Part shown: one piece after another, positions 11,718 through 22,146 of the stretch | Layout: every line of letters starts with the position of its first letter | Position numbering within the stretch: position 1 is the first letter of the stretch | Source: Codonopsis lanceolata | Taxonomy: Eukaryota > Streptophyta > Magnoliopsida > Asterales > Campanulaceae | Direction of reading: 5' to 3' | Assembly: GCA_013146195.2 (NCBI GenBank) | Contig: CM028382.1 | Location: 116,201,023-116,265,022, forward strand | DNA: 64,000 nt | Notes under the pieces: model-generated | What the model saw: only the letters and a program-made list of their open reading frames with translations | What the model was told of the DNA's origin: nothing | The model's database searches: none | Translations under genes and position numbers: made by a program

Positions 11718-12121
11718 TTTCCATTTAAAAACAATCGATTTGACGTAAAAATTAAGGAATTAAGGGAGTATTTTATTTCAATTAACATACGAGAAAAGTG
11801 AAAATATGTTCTTGTTTTGATATTATTAGTAGTTCTACCAATACTAACACGTCATGTAAAATTTTTGAGTTCTTTTTAGAAATTTGGCTACATTGTAAAT
11901 GGTGACAAATGTTAAAATGTTGGTATTTTCCAATTATTGTGGTTTGTGTGTGTGTTAGTTGTAATTTTTTGTAAAAGAAATTTTTTTTTTGTAATTGTTG
12001 TATTTATTTGATAAGTGCATGTTAATTAGTAAATGAGCGCCCATGACCATTTAGTGCCCGACCATATATGTCCTTATTATTAAATGGGCACTTACTTGCC
12101 CGCCCATTTGCCACCTCTAGT
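11155..12121. mobile_element. Second non-autonomous hAT-like element of the same kind
   Basis: It begins tagtggtgacaaattctgcc and ends gcccatttgccacctcta. The reverse complement of the end, tagaggtggcaaatgggc, matches the start with few differences, giving terminal inverted repeats of about 16-18 bp. GCCCA/TGGGC words crowd both subterminal regions. No transposase is encoded, and a 90-bp TA tract occupies the centre. No convincing 8-bp duplication flanks it, so the exact ends may be off by a few bases. It begins only about 12 bp after the previous element ends. Confidence 0.6.
11624..11712. repeat. (TA)n microsatellite
   Basis: About 89 bp of TA dinucleotide. It generates an artificial Tyr-Ile repeat ORF, which I do not regard as a gene. 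Confidence 0.95.
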
Positions 12122-12399
12122 TCTATCTAACACGGTGGGTCAGGTTGTTGGACCGTTTTATCAGTTTTTTTTACCTTTTCTTTTTTAGCCGCCTTGAAAT
12201 GTTTGGCTACTAACAAGTTCAATGCAGTAATTACTTTCTTTTTCATTATAACCGAAAAAAGTTGAATATTTACAAGGTAAACAATGAAATTAATTAACTA
12301 AATAAATGTTATAAGTGGAAATCCAAAAATCAGATAGTGATTGTTGAGACAATTATTGGGAATTTCAAAATGGTGAATTTTGGAATTTTGTTTGCTGAC

Positions 12400-13090
12400 T
12401 GATGATGCAAAAATCGCCTTGGACCGTCCGATTGATGCGTATGATATCTGAGCTTGATTATGTAGATTGAATTTCTTCACAACATGTTTAAAAACACGAA
12501 AACACCTTAGTTGGAGTACAAGACTTGGCCTCGCGAAGCCACTCCGATGTGAGAGTGAAAAAACAATTTTACAGAGGTTTGAGGCTATAAAGAGTGTGTG
12601 TACCTTGTTTAGGGTTTATGGAGAGGTATTTATAGGCCCCCAATAACATAGAATCCTTGTGGGATTCAATTCCATAGTTACCTAGTAGGTTTAGGATGAA
12701 ACTCCTACACTATAGGCATGATAGGCGGCTGACCGCGAGAATGTCGGAGTAGATATGACAAGCTTTGCTTGGATAAGGAAACCTTTGACCTGTCTTGGAG
12801 AGCAAGTCTCTGAGATTCCATGCTCGATGCTTTCCCGGGCGAGCATGGCTCTGCCCGGCTGCATGATATGAAGCTGGTGATGATAAGTATGATTCCCGGG
12901 CATGGCCCCCTGGTCGAGCAGGCAAGGCCTATGCTCGGCCAGGGTTGGACGGGATTTTTCCGGCTCTTCTACTCGTGAACCTTGCTAGCTGTGCCCGCTA
13001 GGCATGTGACTCCCATGCTAATGAGCTCGTGATTGACATGTGGTGATCGCTTGTGCTTTGCTCGTGATCGGGTTTGGGCTGAACACATCA
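12400..13090 (-). repeat. 3' LTR of the outer gypsy element
   Basis: 691 bp, matching 33520-34237 along its length, with blocks such as gccttagttggagt, cttggcctcgcgaa and gggtttatggag in the same order. It starts tgatgatgcaaaaatc and ends cacatca on the plus strand. The GC-rich half (12880-13080) contrasts with the AT-rich surroundings. The two LTRs have clearly diverged, so the insertion is not recent. Confidence 0.75.
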
Positions 13091-13470
13091 GTGGCCCCTA
13101 GCTCTTTGTCTGGCGAGTATTTATGCTCGGAGCGGGGAACACTTATGTTCGGTGCAGTTACTCTTGCATCGGGCTCTAACACTTGTGCATTTTCTGAGTG
13201 GACTTGGTCTGGTTGGAAGACAAGTGAGTGGAATGTTCTGGAACGTTAGTAAGCGGCTGCCAACTGGGGCGTATGTGAGAAGATTTGTCGTTGGAGAGTA
13301 GTAGGGCGAGTAGGTGTAATGGCGCGTGAACTGTCGTTGAGAGGAGGAAGTTGATGGAGGCGTGTTTTACGAAGCGGCGCATTAAATGGCACGCATACTG
13401 TTCATGACGTAAGCAGTCATTTCAAGTGCCGTTTCGACATTCTTTCCCCCCAAAAGCTCTGGGATGCGCC

Positions 13471-13477
13471 TATAAAA
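13471..13477 (+). promoter_or_regulatory. TATA box of an antisense unit in the outer element
   Basis: cctataaaaccgag provides a good plant TATA box. About 200 bp downstream is a consensus splice donor (gtaagt, at 13676), and an acceptor (tttgtag, ending 13926) lies just 2 bp before the ATG at 13929. Together they suggest a promoter and spliced leader reading against the host element. Inferred from sequence only. Confidence 0.45.
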
Positions 13478-13928
13478 CCGAGGCCCCTCTTTTACCGTTT
13501 CTGAGATTTTTAGAGAGAAAAAAACTCTTGCATTTTACCATTGCTGTTGTTGTAGATTTCCAGATTTTGGTGCCTTTACCCCTCAATGCCAGCCGTTACT
13601 TTGCTTCCAGACTTCAGAATTCTTCACCATTTCTTGTCTCAAAGGAGCTTGTGAAGAATCAATTCGATCTTGACAGTAAGTCCCTCATTCTTCGTTTTTT
13701 CAACTTTGCTCTTCGTTTTCTGGGTTTTTCCTTCATCTCTATGAATTTTCTGGGTAGAATTCATTGGTTATAATTAGACCTTATGTAGAGATTGAGGAAA
13801 AGAATCTGAAGCGTCTTGCTCGCTAGGCGGGCATGGCCTTTTTGTGTACCTAGACTTAGGATTTTATTTCTAAATTGTTTGCCGTTTCGGGCAGAGTCTG
13901 ACCTTTTTTCCTCGATCTCTTTGTAGAC

Positions 13929-15490
13929 ATGTTTTCACCGATGAGGTTACGCGATGAGTCTACGGGCAGCGAGAGAAAGGCTTTTAGCTACGGCGGGCAG
14001 AATGATTCGTTGAGTAGCGAGAAAACTCTTTCAATTGGTGTGGAATCAGATGGTGACGCTGAGTCTGTGACCGGGGAGGCCACTAGTGGGCGTGTTCGCG
14101 TGCTTGTCATTGAAGTTGTAGATTCCTCCAGCGGGCACGACGCGTCGGAAGGGGAAGGAGCGTAGGGTAGTATGGACCGCTGACGGGCATGGCCCATGAT
14201 AGCTGGCTGAGGGGGAGGAGCCGTGGTTGAGTAGAGTGGTGACGAAGTAATGCGGCCTATTCCTGAACAAAGGGATGCTGTCGATGAGGCCTCCAACTCC
14301 GGGGAGGCAAGCTCTGATATCCCGTTGGCCCGGAGAAGGTTGAATTCTGATCGGATAAGAAACGTGGCCTCTTCCTAAGCCGCCGAGCCCGATTGGTCTA
14401 CAAACGTAAATGGGAGCCAATATGCCGCACACTGGGCCTCTATGGATACCGCAGTCAAGGTCACCACCTAGTTTACCTTTTTTTTTTTTTTAAAGGTTGG
14501 AGGGGACATAGACCGTACCCCAACCCTTATTTTTTTTATTATTATTATTTTTAATGCCTTGGAGGGGACATAGACCGTACCACCTAGTTTACCTCACTGG
14601 GTGTGAACCCCAATGACTATAGGGAGAGCAAGATGTAACTGCCCGTTGCTGTTGAGCTATCTTACGAGCTCAGAGATGTCATGTTGTTTTTTGCGGACTT
14701 CTTCAGGGTCGGACTGCATCTGCCTTTGGACCCTTTTTTTGTGAGACCTAGGCCATGCCTTGTGATCTGATGCTGAATACTATCCGGGCGGTAATGGCTT
14801 ACATCGTGGCTTGTCGCCTGCTCGGGTTTGAGCCAGACATGTATCTTCTTTGTAAACTTTTCATCTTCAGCCCAAGTACCGCTGGTCGGATTGGGATTAG
14901 ATCCAATTCTAATTTCCTGAGGATTTTGAGCATTGTCCCGGGCAAGGTTGAGGCCTGGGATAAAATCGAGGGCCGTTATAGTTGACTCCTAGGTGGGATG
15001 GCCGATCAAGCCGACAACGAGAACTGAGTTGAAATTGCCCAAAGTTTCCAAATGGGATTTTAGCTCCAATGAGGGGCATGACTAAAGGCCCTTAAGGCTG
15101 CTCTTGGTGTCCATGAAGAGAAAGAGAAACGGGTTGGCCAATAATACTTGTTTGATTGGAAAGAACTTGTCTGCAACCCAAGAAACCTGTACTTGGCCGG
15201 TGTTCTGCACACGGATCTGCCCGGGGTAGATACTCTACTGACTTTGGAGCCCGAAATTACTCATCCCTAATGGGGGACTTGCCATAGGCAGAGGTTTAAA
15301 GAGGATTGCCTAGATTGCCACATGCTTGGTCACAGTTGCCAACATGTGTTGGAAGGCGTTGTTGGTGGTCGCTTTATTCTTTCTCTGCTTGTATATATAT
15401 GTATATCATGTTTGCTTGTAATTACCGTACTGATTTTGTCTTGTTTTCTTCGCAGCTATGTTGACCCCCAAACAGATTAAGTGACTGGAA
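13929..15490 (+). pseudogene. Antisense additional ORF of the gypsy element, frameshifted
   Basis: The ATG at 13929 opens a 78-codon acidic, Ser/Gly-rich segment. Further on, around 14640-14985, the plus strand encodes stretches typical of the plant 'putative gypsy type transposon' domain: a RDVMLFFADFFRVG-like stretch with LHLPLDPFF, then a MAYIVACRLLGFEPD and an IRSNSNFLRILS stretch. These sit in more than one frame. A candidate intron (GT at 15391, AG at 15454-15455) precedes a short last exon. Additional ORFs in antisense are a known feature of Tat-type gypsy elements, and their role is unsettled. Stops, frameshifts and a 100-bp insertion at 14479 show this copy is broken. Confidence 0.45.
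14479..14578 (-). repeat. Short retroposed insertion with 16-bp target duplication
   Basis: A 100-bp insertion flanked by a perfect 16-bp direct repeat, accacctagtttacct (14463-14478 and 14579-14594). A T-run at its left end reads as a poly-A tail on the minus strand. Inside, tggaggggacatagaccgtac occurs twice. The family is not identified. Confidence 0.65.
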
Positions 15491-15674
15491 GAGCAAGAGA
15501 GCATGAGGGTTAAAGATTAGTACTAAAGTTTGTTACTAGAGAGTATTGAACTCTTAACCGCCTTGAGCTAAGCCTTTAAAGTTAACCGAAGACCAACTTG
15601 GCTGACCCATTTTTCTTTGTTCAACCAACTAAGAAGCTTAAAAAAATATATTTAAAAAAAAAAAAAGAGAAGAA

Positions 15675-17323
15675 GGGAAGTTCCCTAGTCAAACCGAGCA
15701 AGCAAAATCAATCACCATCTTGCGAAGCGGTAAGGTAATAGGAGAAGAGGTAAGTGATCCTGTTCATTCTTCTAATGTGCCTGATACAGTAGAAAATTCT
15801 GAAAAGGGAGTTGAAAAGGATGATAATAGCAAAGAGAATAATGAATTGAGTAATCAAGAAGTAGAAGTAGAAGTAGTAGTTCCAACTAAGGAACAAGAGA
15901 AAGAAGTGCAAAATAAAGAGAATACAATAGAAGTTGAAAAATAGTTAGATCAAGAAGAAGATGAACCTTATGTGGTTCCACCACCATATGTTTTTCCAAT
16001 TCCGTTCCCAAGAAGACTTATGAAAAATTGAATGGACAAACAATTTACGGAAATTTATAATATGTTATCCAAAGTGAATGTTAATCTTCCTTTGCTTAAT
16101 GTTATTAAAAATATTCCAGTTTATGCAAAGTTTTTCAAAGATCTTCATTCTAAGAAACACAAGTTTGAAAACAATGAAAAAATTATTGTTTCTGAAAATG
16201 TAAGTTCAGTTTTACAACCCGAACTACCCCCTAAGTTGAAAGATCCTGGTAGCTTTAATATCCAAGTTTCCTTGGGAAGCTCTAAAAAGATGAAAGCAAT
16301 GCTAGATCTAGGAGCAAGTATTAACTTAATGCCTTTCGCGGTCTATAAACAATTAGGGTTAGGAGAACTAAAACCCACTAATATGCAATTACAATTAGCT
16401 GATCGTTCAGTTAAATATCCTTTGGGTATAGTGGAATACATCCTAGTTCAGGTTGATAAACTGATCATTCCAGTCGACTTTGTGGTTCTAGAGATGGAAA
16501 GAAAAATTTGCACAAATAATGAAGTTCCTATATTGTTAGGCAGACCATTTATGGCTATTGCCAATACAATGATTAATGTGAAGAATGGTAAACTCACAAT
16601 GTCAGTCCTAAGTGAAACTGTTGAAATCTCTGTTTTTGATGCTATGAATAGACCTAGTGACATAAATGCATGTTTTTCCATAGATGAAATCGAAAAATTA
16701 TCAACTGAAACTTTTGAAGAAGATAATAAAGATGAAGACATGAGAGAGATGTATTTATAGTTTATGATGATAGTCCTATCCCTCCCATAAAAATTGATAT
16801 TGATGAGATTGAAAGAGAAATAGAAGAGGAAGAAAGACAAGAAAGAGAGAAGTTAGAAGCTCTAAAAAAGAAGGATAATGAAAATATAAAGAAAGAATCA
16901 GAAAATAGTTCTGATGAATCTGAAAAAATAGAAGAAGTAAGTAATGAAATTAAGGAAGATGAAGTAGAGATTTTGAAATCTCTTTTTGAAGAAATTGAGA
17001 TAGAGAATGTTAAAGTAGAAATTAAGGAAGATAATAGAGAAATAAATACCGAGGAGGTTAAAATAGAAGAAACAATTAAAGCAGAAAATTCTGAATTTAT
17101 GACATCTATTAAACCTCCTCCAGTAGAAGAATTAAAACCACTACCGCCCCATCTAAAATATGCATTTTTAGGGGAAGGTAAAACTTTGCCTGTTATTATA
17201 GCAGCCGATTTAACTGAAGAGCAAGAAGCTAGTTTGTTGAAAGTTTTATGGACACATAGAGAAGCTATAGGATGGTCCCTAGCTGATTTAAAAGGTATTA
17301 GTCCGTTCTATGTGCATGCATAA
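15675..17323 (+). pseudogene. Athila gag C-terminus, protease and linker
   Basis: The segment opens with a GKFPSQTE...ILRSGK stretch characteristic of the Athila gag-protease junction, followed by a Glu/Lys-rich linker. The aspartic protease has its active-site region MLDLGASINLMP (DLGA in place of the more common DTGA) and a VPILLGRPFMA flap-like block. In-frame stops occur at 15942-15944 and 16029-16031. The frame then changes after 16760. The 16765-17323 part is strongly acidic, then shows a LPPHLKYAFLGE and HREAIGWSLADLKGISP stretch, the usual lead-in to the reverse transcriptase. Confidence 0.85.
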
Positions 17324-18221
17324 AATACACCTAGAAGAAGGTAGTAAACCTTCAAGAGAAAGACAAAGAAGACTTAACCCACACATGGAAGAAGCCGTAA
17401 GAAAAGAAGTTCTTAACCTTTTAGATGCGGGTATAATTTACCCTATATCAGATAGTAAATGGGTTAGTCCTGTTCAAGCAGTTCCTAAAAAGTCAGGAAT
17501 TACAGTTGTTAAAAATGAAAAAGATGAATTAGTCCCTACAAGAACAATAACTGGTTATAGAATGTGTATTGATTTGCGAAAACTAAATGCGGCAACTAGG
17601 AAAGACCACTTTCCTTTGCCATTTATTGACCAAATCCTTGAAAGACTAGCCGGTCATGAGTATTATTGCTTTTTTGATGGTTTTTCTGGTTACAATCAGA
17701 TCCCTGTTGCACCCGAAGACCAAGAGAAAACAACTTTTACATGTCATTTTGATACTTTTGCTTTTAGGAGAATGCCTTTTAGATTATGTAATGCACCAGC
17801 CACCTTTCAAAGATGCATGATTTCTATATTCTCAGATTTAGTTGAAAGATGTGTTGAAGTTTTCATGGACGATTTTTCAGTTTTTGGAAATTCTTTTGAT
17901 CATTGCTTAGAAAATCTTACATCAATTTTGAAAAGATGTTGTGAAACAAATTTAACTTTGAGTTGGGAAAAAAGTCACTTCATGGTCAAACATGAAATTG
18001 TCTTAGGGCATGTTGTGTCTAATAAAGGTATTGAAGTTGATAAAGCTAAAATTGAAGTTATTTCACAACTACCTCCTCCAACTTCTGTTAAAGGTGTTAG
18101 AAGTTTTCTAGGGCATGCTGGTTTTTATCGAAGATTTATAAAAGATTTTTTCAAAATCTGTAAGCCTCTATGTAACTTGTTAGCAAAGATTCAGAATTTG
18201 TTTTTGATAAAGAGTGTTTAG
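17310..18221 (+). pseudogene. Athila reverse transcriptase
   Basis: A 303-residue open segment with the gypsy reverse transcriptase motifs in order: YPISDSKWVSPVQ, MCIDLRKLN, FFDGFSGYNQI, FRLCNAPATFQR and the catalytic FMDDFSVFG, then the GHVVSNKGIEVD and FLGHAGFYRRFI blocks. Both palm aspartates are intact. Canonical FGLCNAPATFQR reads FRLCNAP here. The frame is lost near 18185, just before the RNase H domain, so the polyprotein cannot be made intact. Confidence 0.93.
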
Positions 18222-18301
18222 ATGCATTTAATTTATTAAAAGAAAAATTAACTACTGCCCCTATTTTATCCGGCCCTGATTGGTCTCTTCCTTTCGAAAT
18301 C

Positions 18302-18727
18302 ATGTGTGATGCATCAGATTTTGCAATTGGAGCCGTGTTAGGGGTAGATAGAAAGCCTCATGTGATCCATTATGCTAGTAGAACTCTAAATGATGCACAA
18401 CTAAATTACACCACAACAGAAAAAGAATTTTTGGCAGTTGTGTATGCTTTAGAAAAATTTAGATCATATCTGTTAGGATCAAAGGTGATAATATTTTTTG
18501 ATCATTCAACACTAAAATATTTATTAAGTAAGAAAGATGCTAAGCCTATACTAATTAGGTGGATGCTATTGTTGCAAGAATTTGACATCACAATCAAAGA
18601 CAAAAAGGGAATTGAAAATGTTGTAGCTGATCATTTGTCTAGATTAGAGTTTTCACCCTTGCTTGAACGTCAATTTCTTGAAGACCCAGTTCCCATAAAT
18701 GAAGATTTTCTGATGAGCAACTGTTAG
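18302..18727 (+). pseudogene. Athila RNase H domain
   Basis: A 141-residue segment with the gypsy RNase H motifs: CDASDFAIGAVLG (first acidic residue), HYASRTLNDAQLNYTTTEKE, a YLLGSKVIIFFDHSTLKYL block (TDH is the usual form; FDH here) and a VADHLSRLE end. It continues the reverse transcriptase after the frameshift near 18185 and leads towards the integrase after a stop. Confidence 0.9.
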
Positions 18728-18930
18728 CAATTAAAGATTCAGACTCTTGGTATGCTAATTTTGTTAATTATTATGTGTCTGACATCATAAATCCTAATTT
18801 TGATCATTATGAAAAGAAGAAATTTTTGGCTGAAACGAAAAATTACTTTTGGGAAGCACCACATTTATATAAAATATGTTCAGACTCATTAATAAGGAGA
18901 TGTATTCCAGAAAAAGACTAACAAAGTATT

Positions 18931-19500
18931 ATGGAATTTTGCCATGAATATTCCTGTGGAGGTCATTTTAGTGGAAACAAAACTGCTAGAAAAATTCTCC
19001 AATCTGGTTTATATTGGCCAACTGTTTTTAAAGATTGTGAACTATTTTATAGAACATGTGATAAGTGTCAAAGAACTGGTGGAATAGGAAAAAGAAACGA
19101 AATGCCCTTACATATTAATATGGTTGTTGAAATCTTTGATGTTTGGGGTATTGATTTCATGGGTCCTTTTCCAATGTCAAATAATTGTGAGTATATTTTG
19201 GTGGCAGTTGATTATGTATCTAAGTGGATTGAAGATGCAACAACTAAAACAAACGATGGTAAAACTGTGGTTAAATTTGTGGAAGATTTGTTTGCTAGAT
19301 ATGGAGTACCCAAGGCCATAATAAGTGACCAAGGGACTCACTTTACCAATAAGTTATTGAATAATGTCCTTAAGAAACATGGTTTAAATCACAAGTTAGC
19401 TACACCGTATCATCCTCAAACATCTGGCCAAGTAGAGGTGAGCAATAGACAAATTAAAGCAGTATTAGAAAAGACTGTTAGGCCTAATCGTAAAGATTGA
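18931..19500 (+). pseudogene. Athila integrase, zinc-binding and catalytic core
   Basis: A 189-residue segment with the HHCC zinc-binding region (His residues in HEYSCGGHF, cysteines in CDKC) and the DDE core: the aspartate in VWGIDFMGPF, the aspartate in ISDQGTHF and the glutamate in SGQVEVSN. In-frame stops lie at 18919-18921 upstream and 19498-19500 downstream. The second sits where an RKDW stretch is expected, so it is probably a TGG-to-TGA change. Confidence 0.92.
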
Positions 19501-19710
19501 GAATCTAAACTTAAGGATGCTTTGTGGGCATACCGAACTGCTTTCAAAACCCCAATAGGAATGAGTCTATATAGAATGGTATATGGCAAAGCATGCCATT
19601 TACCAGTTGAAATTGAGCACAAAGCACATATTGGGCTGTTAAAGAATTAAATTTAGATTTAACTCTGGCTGGTGAGGAAAGATTGTTTCAATTGAATGAA
19701 TTAGAAGAAC

Positions 19711-20067
19711 ATGAATGAATTAGAAGAACATATGTTGAATTCGTATGAGAACGCCAAAACATATAAAGAGAAGACCAAGAAATATCATGACATGGGATTA
19801 GCCAACAAGATGTTTCGACCAGGGTTGAAAGTGTTACTTTTTAATTCTAGACTTAGGCTATTCCCTGGAAAGTTAAAATCTAAATGGTCTGATCCCTTTA
19901 TAATTGTACGAATTTATCCCCATGGAGCTGTTGATATTCAAAATCCAAAGAATAATGAAATTTTTAAAGTTAATGGACACCGACTCAAGCCATTCCTAGA
20001 GCCGATGTCAGTTGAACGAACAATTGAATTAATTCGTTTGGCTGACAATGAACCACCCAAGGATTAG
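19711..20067 (+). pseudogene. Athila integrase C-terminal region
   Basis: 118 residues with the integrase C-terminal pattern: a KTKKYHD stretch, then FRPGLKVLLFNSRLRLFPGKLKSKWSDPF split around Phe, and VNGHRLKPF near the end. It is displaced from the catalytic core by a frameshift near 19632 and by a 19-bp tandem duplication (gaattagaagaacat units at 19694-19712 and 19713-19731). It ends shortly before the conserved non-coding block (gacgttaaacaaaggcgc) usual after Athila pol. Confidence 0.85.
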
Positions 20068-20411
20068 GTTTGCAGTTGGGTCGAGCCAAAGACGTTAAAC
20101 AAAGGCGCTAAGTGGGAGACAACCCACTATGAAGAATTTTATTGCTTTTTGTAGTTAATTTAAATATGCTATTCTCCGTTAAATGTATTTTTGGACATTT
20201 AATTTTAAATTAAATATGCCAAAATTCAAGTTTGGGGGAGAAAAAAATCTTAGTATTGTATTTATAAGTTGCTAATAATTTTAGTTTAGAGTTTTTGTAG
20301 AGTGTTTATAATGCAGGAAAGTCAAGAAACATAACGGACTATAACGGAGGGGCCTACCTGCTAATTTGCCAAAAAGAATGAAAAAGAAATCAGAAGGAAC
20401 GATTCTGCCCA

Positions 20412-20588
20412 CCTTGCGGACGCAAGGTGTGGCAGACCTTGCGACCGCAAGGCCCCCAGTAAATGCAGTTATCGTGAATCGGCACAGTCAGACGTGGGAA
20501 ATCGTACATAATATAAACCGCCTGATCTGCCTACCTTGCGGACGCAAGGTAAAAGACACCTTGCGACCGCAAGGTTCCTTTATAAAAA
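20412..20588 (+). promoter_or_regulatory. Candidate internal promoter before the Athila env-like ORF
   Basis: Four 16-bp near-palindromes of the form CCTTGCG..CGCAAGG start at 20412, 20437, 20534 and 20559, as two pairs each 25 bp apart. They are followed by tataaaaa at 20581-20588. The same palindromes, with the same 25-bp pairing, precede the TATA boxes of both Athila LTRs in this window. The env-like ORF starts at 21055. Seen: palindromes, spacing and TATA. Inferred: a promoter for the downstream ORF. Confidence 0.5.
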
Positions 20589-21054
20589 GAATGCCGGGCT
20601 TCATTTTGCAGAATCATTCCAAACTATTCCTCCCTTCAAACAAAATAGCAGCAGCCGTCTCCCTCCTCAAAAATCCGACAAAATCCTTGCAACTCTTCAA
20701 AATTTCGGCTCTAATCTCGAAGATCTCCTCCCTCTTCATCAATCCTCATCTTCCACCTCTCCATCATCTCTCCATTACACTACATTGAAGTTTGAAGAAG
20801 CTTGAAGCAAAGGAAGGACTCCATTGTTGCCGACGCCAACTCAAACTCTGACGATACTCTCTTCCCAAAAGCTGCAATTAACAAGTAACTCTAACTCCCT
20901 TTGATTTTTAATGTTAAATTTTTGCATGCTAGGGTGTTAGATAATTTTTACGTAGATATATTTGCATGCTTTAGGAAATAATTTTTAATTTTTAAAATTT
21001 TGAAAATATATTTTTAATTGTTAAATATTTAATTTTAAATTTTGCTCAAATAAA

Positions 21055-22146
21055 ATGTTCAGAAAGCGTAGAAATATCGGTGCTTCCACCTCCCGCCCTG
21101 TTCAGGAGGAGGAGCCAAATTATGACCACACCCGATTTATCTCCTACGAGGCCTCTGAAAAATATGCGGCCAAACTCTCCAAGACCTTGGTTCTCGAGAG
21201 GGGATTTAAGGCTGAAGAATTTGGCCTCCGTCCTAACTTTACGGCCCGTAGGTGGGGGTTATTGACCGACTCTCCGGACAAGGCAGTCGTGCCTATTGTC
21301 CGAGAGTTCTACGCCAATGGCCGCATTGGCGTAGATGGGGGTGTCTTAGACACCGTTAATGTTAGGGACGTTATTGTAGACTTTTCGTCCCAAAGCATTA
21401 ACTTGTATTACGACACATCAAATTTCACGGATGGTGCCGATCATTATAGCACACACCTCCATACCCCTGTCCCTCTCGAGGTGGTCAATGCGACCATCGC
21501 CCTCCCTGGTGTAGAGTGGACCCAAAACCGTAATCCATCCTACGGTCCACGCACTATGGAGGAGTCCTTCCTTTTGAACACGGCCAAGCCTGTGTTCAAA
21601 TTTATTTGTGGTCGTCTCATGCCTTCCAGTCACCAACATACGGTGACTTGGGGTAAGGCTGTCCTGATCTACACTATTATGACCGGTGGGTCTGTTGATG
21701 TCGGCCGCCTGATCAACGGCCAAATTAAGACCCTTATTAGAGGTGCCACGAATGCGGGGTTCGCGTTCCCGCATTTGATCACCGAGTTGTGTAGGAGGGC
21801 AGACGTGAGATGGCCCAGACATGCATAGAGGCTTAAGGCTGGTCCGGCCATTACTAGGGTCATTTTGTTTGAGCACCAGCAGCAGCCGCGAGTGCGGGTT
21901 CTTCACGGAGAGGAACCCGAAGAGGAGGAGGAGGACCCATTCGAAGGGATCTCCAATAGACTAGAAGAGGTTGCCCTAGAAGCCCAAATGACAAATCAAC
22001 AGTTGGCACAAGTGCGTGCCGACCAAGAGCAGATGTTTGGGTGGCTTAACACCGTGGGACAAAATGTCTCAAATTATTATGAGCTGCCTCCTGGCACGAT
22101 CCCCGAGTTTCGTCCTCATTCGTTATTTCCGCCCGACTCACCGTGA
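21055..22146 (+). pseudogene. Athila env-like / plant transposon-domain ORF, one stop codon
   Basis: The ATG at 21055 opens 257 codons to a TAG at 21826-21828. The same frame then continues without further stops to 22146. The first part has the pattern of the 'putative plant transposon protein' domain found in Athila ORFs after pol (SYEASEKYA, a VREFYANGRIGVDGG stretch, and INLYYD). The second part is Glu-rich, followed by a helical Gln-rich stretch (about 21960-22050). No membrane segment or signal peptide is obvious, so the 'env' label is positional. Codon use is markedly more GC-rich than in the adjacent pol. Function unknown. Confidence 0.7.

Noticed and set aside
10476..11801. ORFs encoding long Tyr-Ile repeats at 10476-10748 and 11571-11801
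   Set aside because: They are translations of TA microsatellites; no coding evidence on either side.
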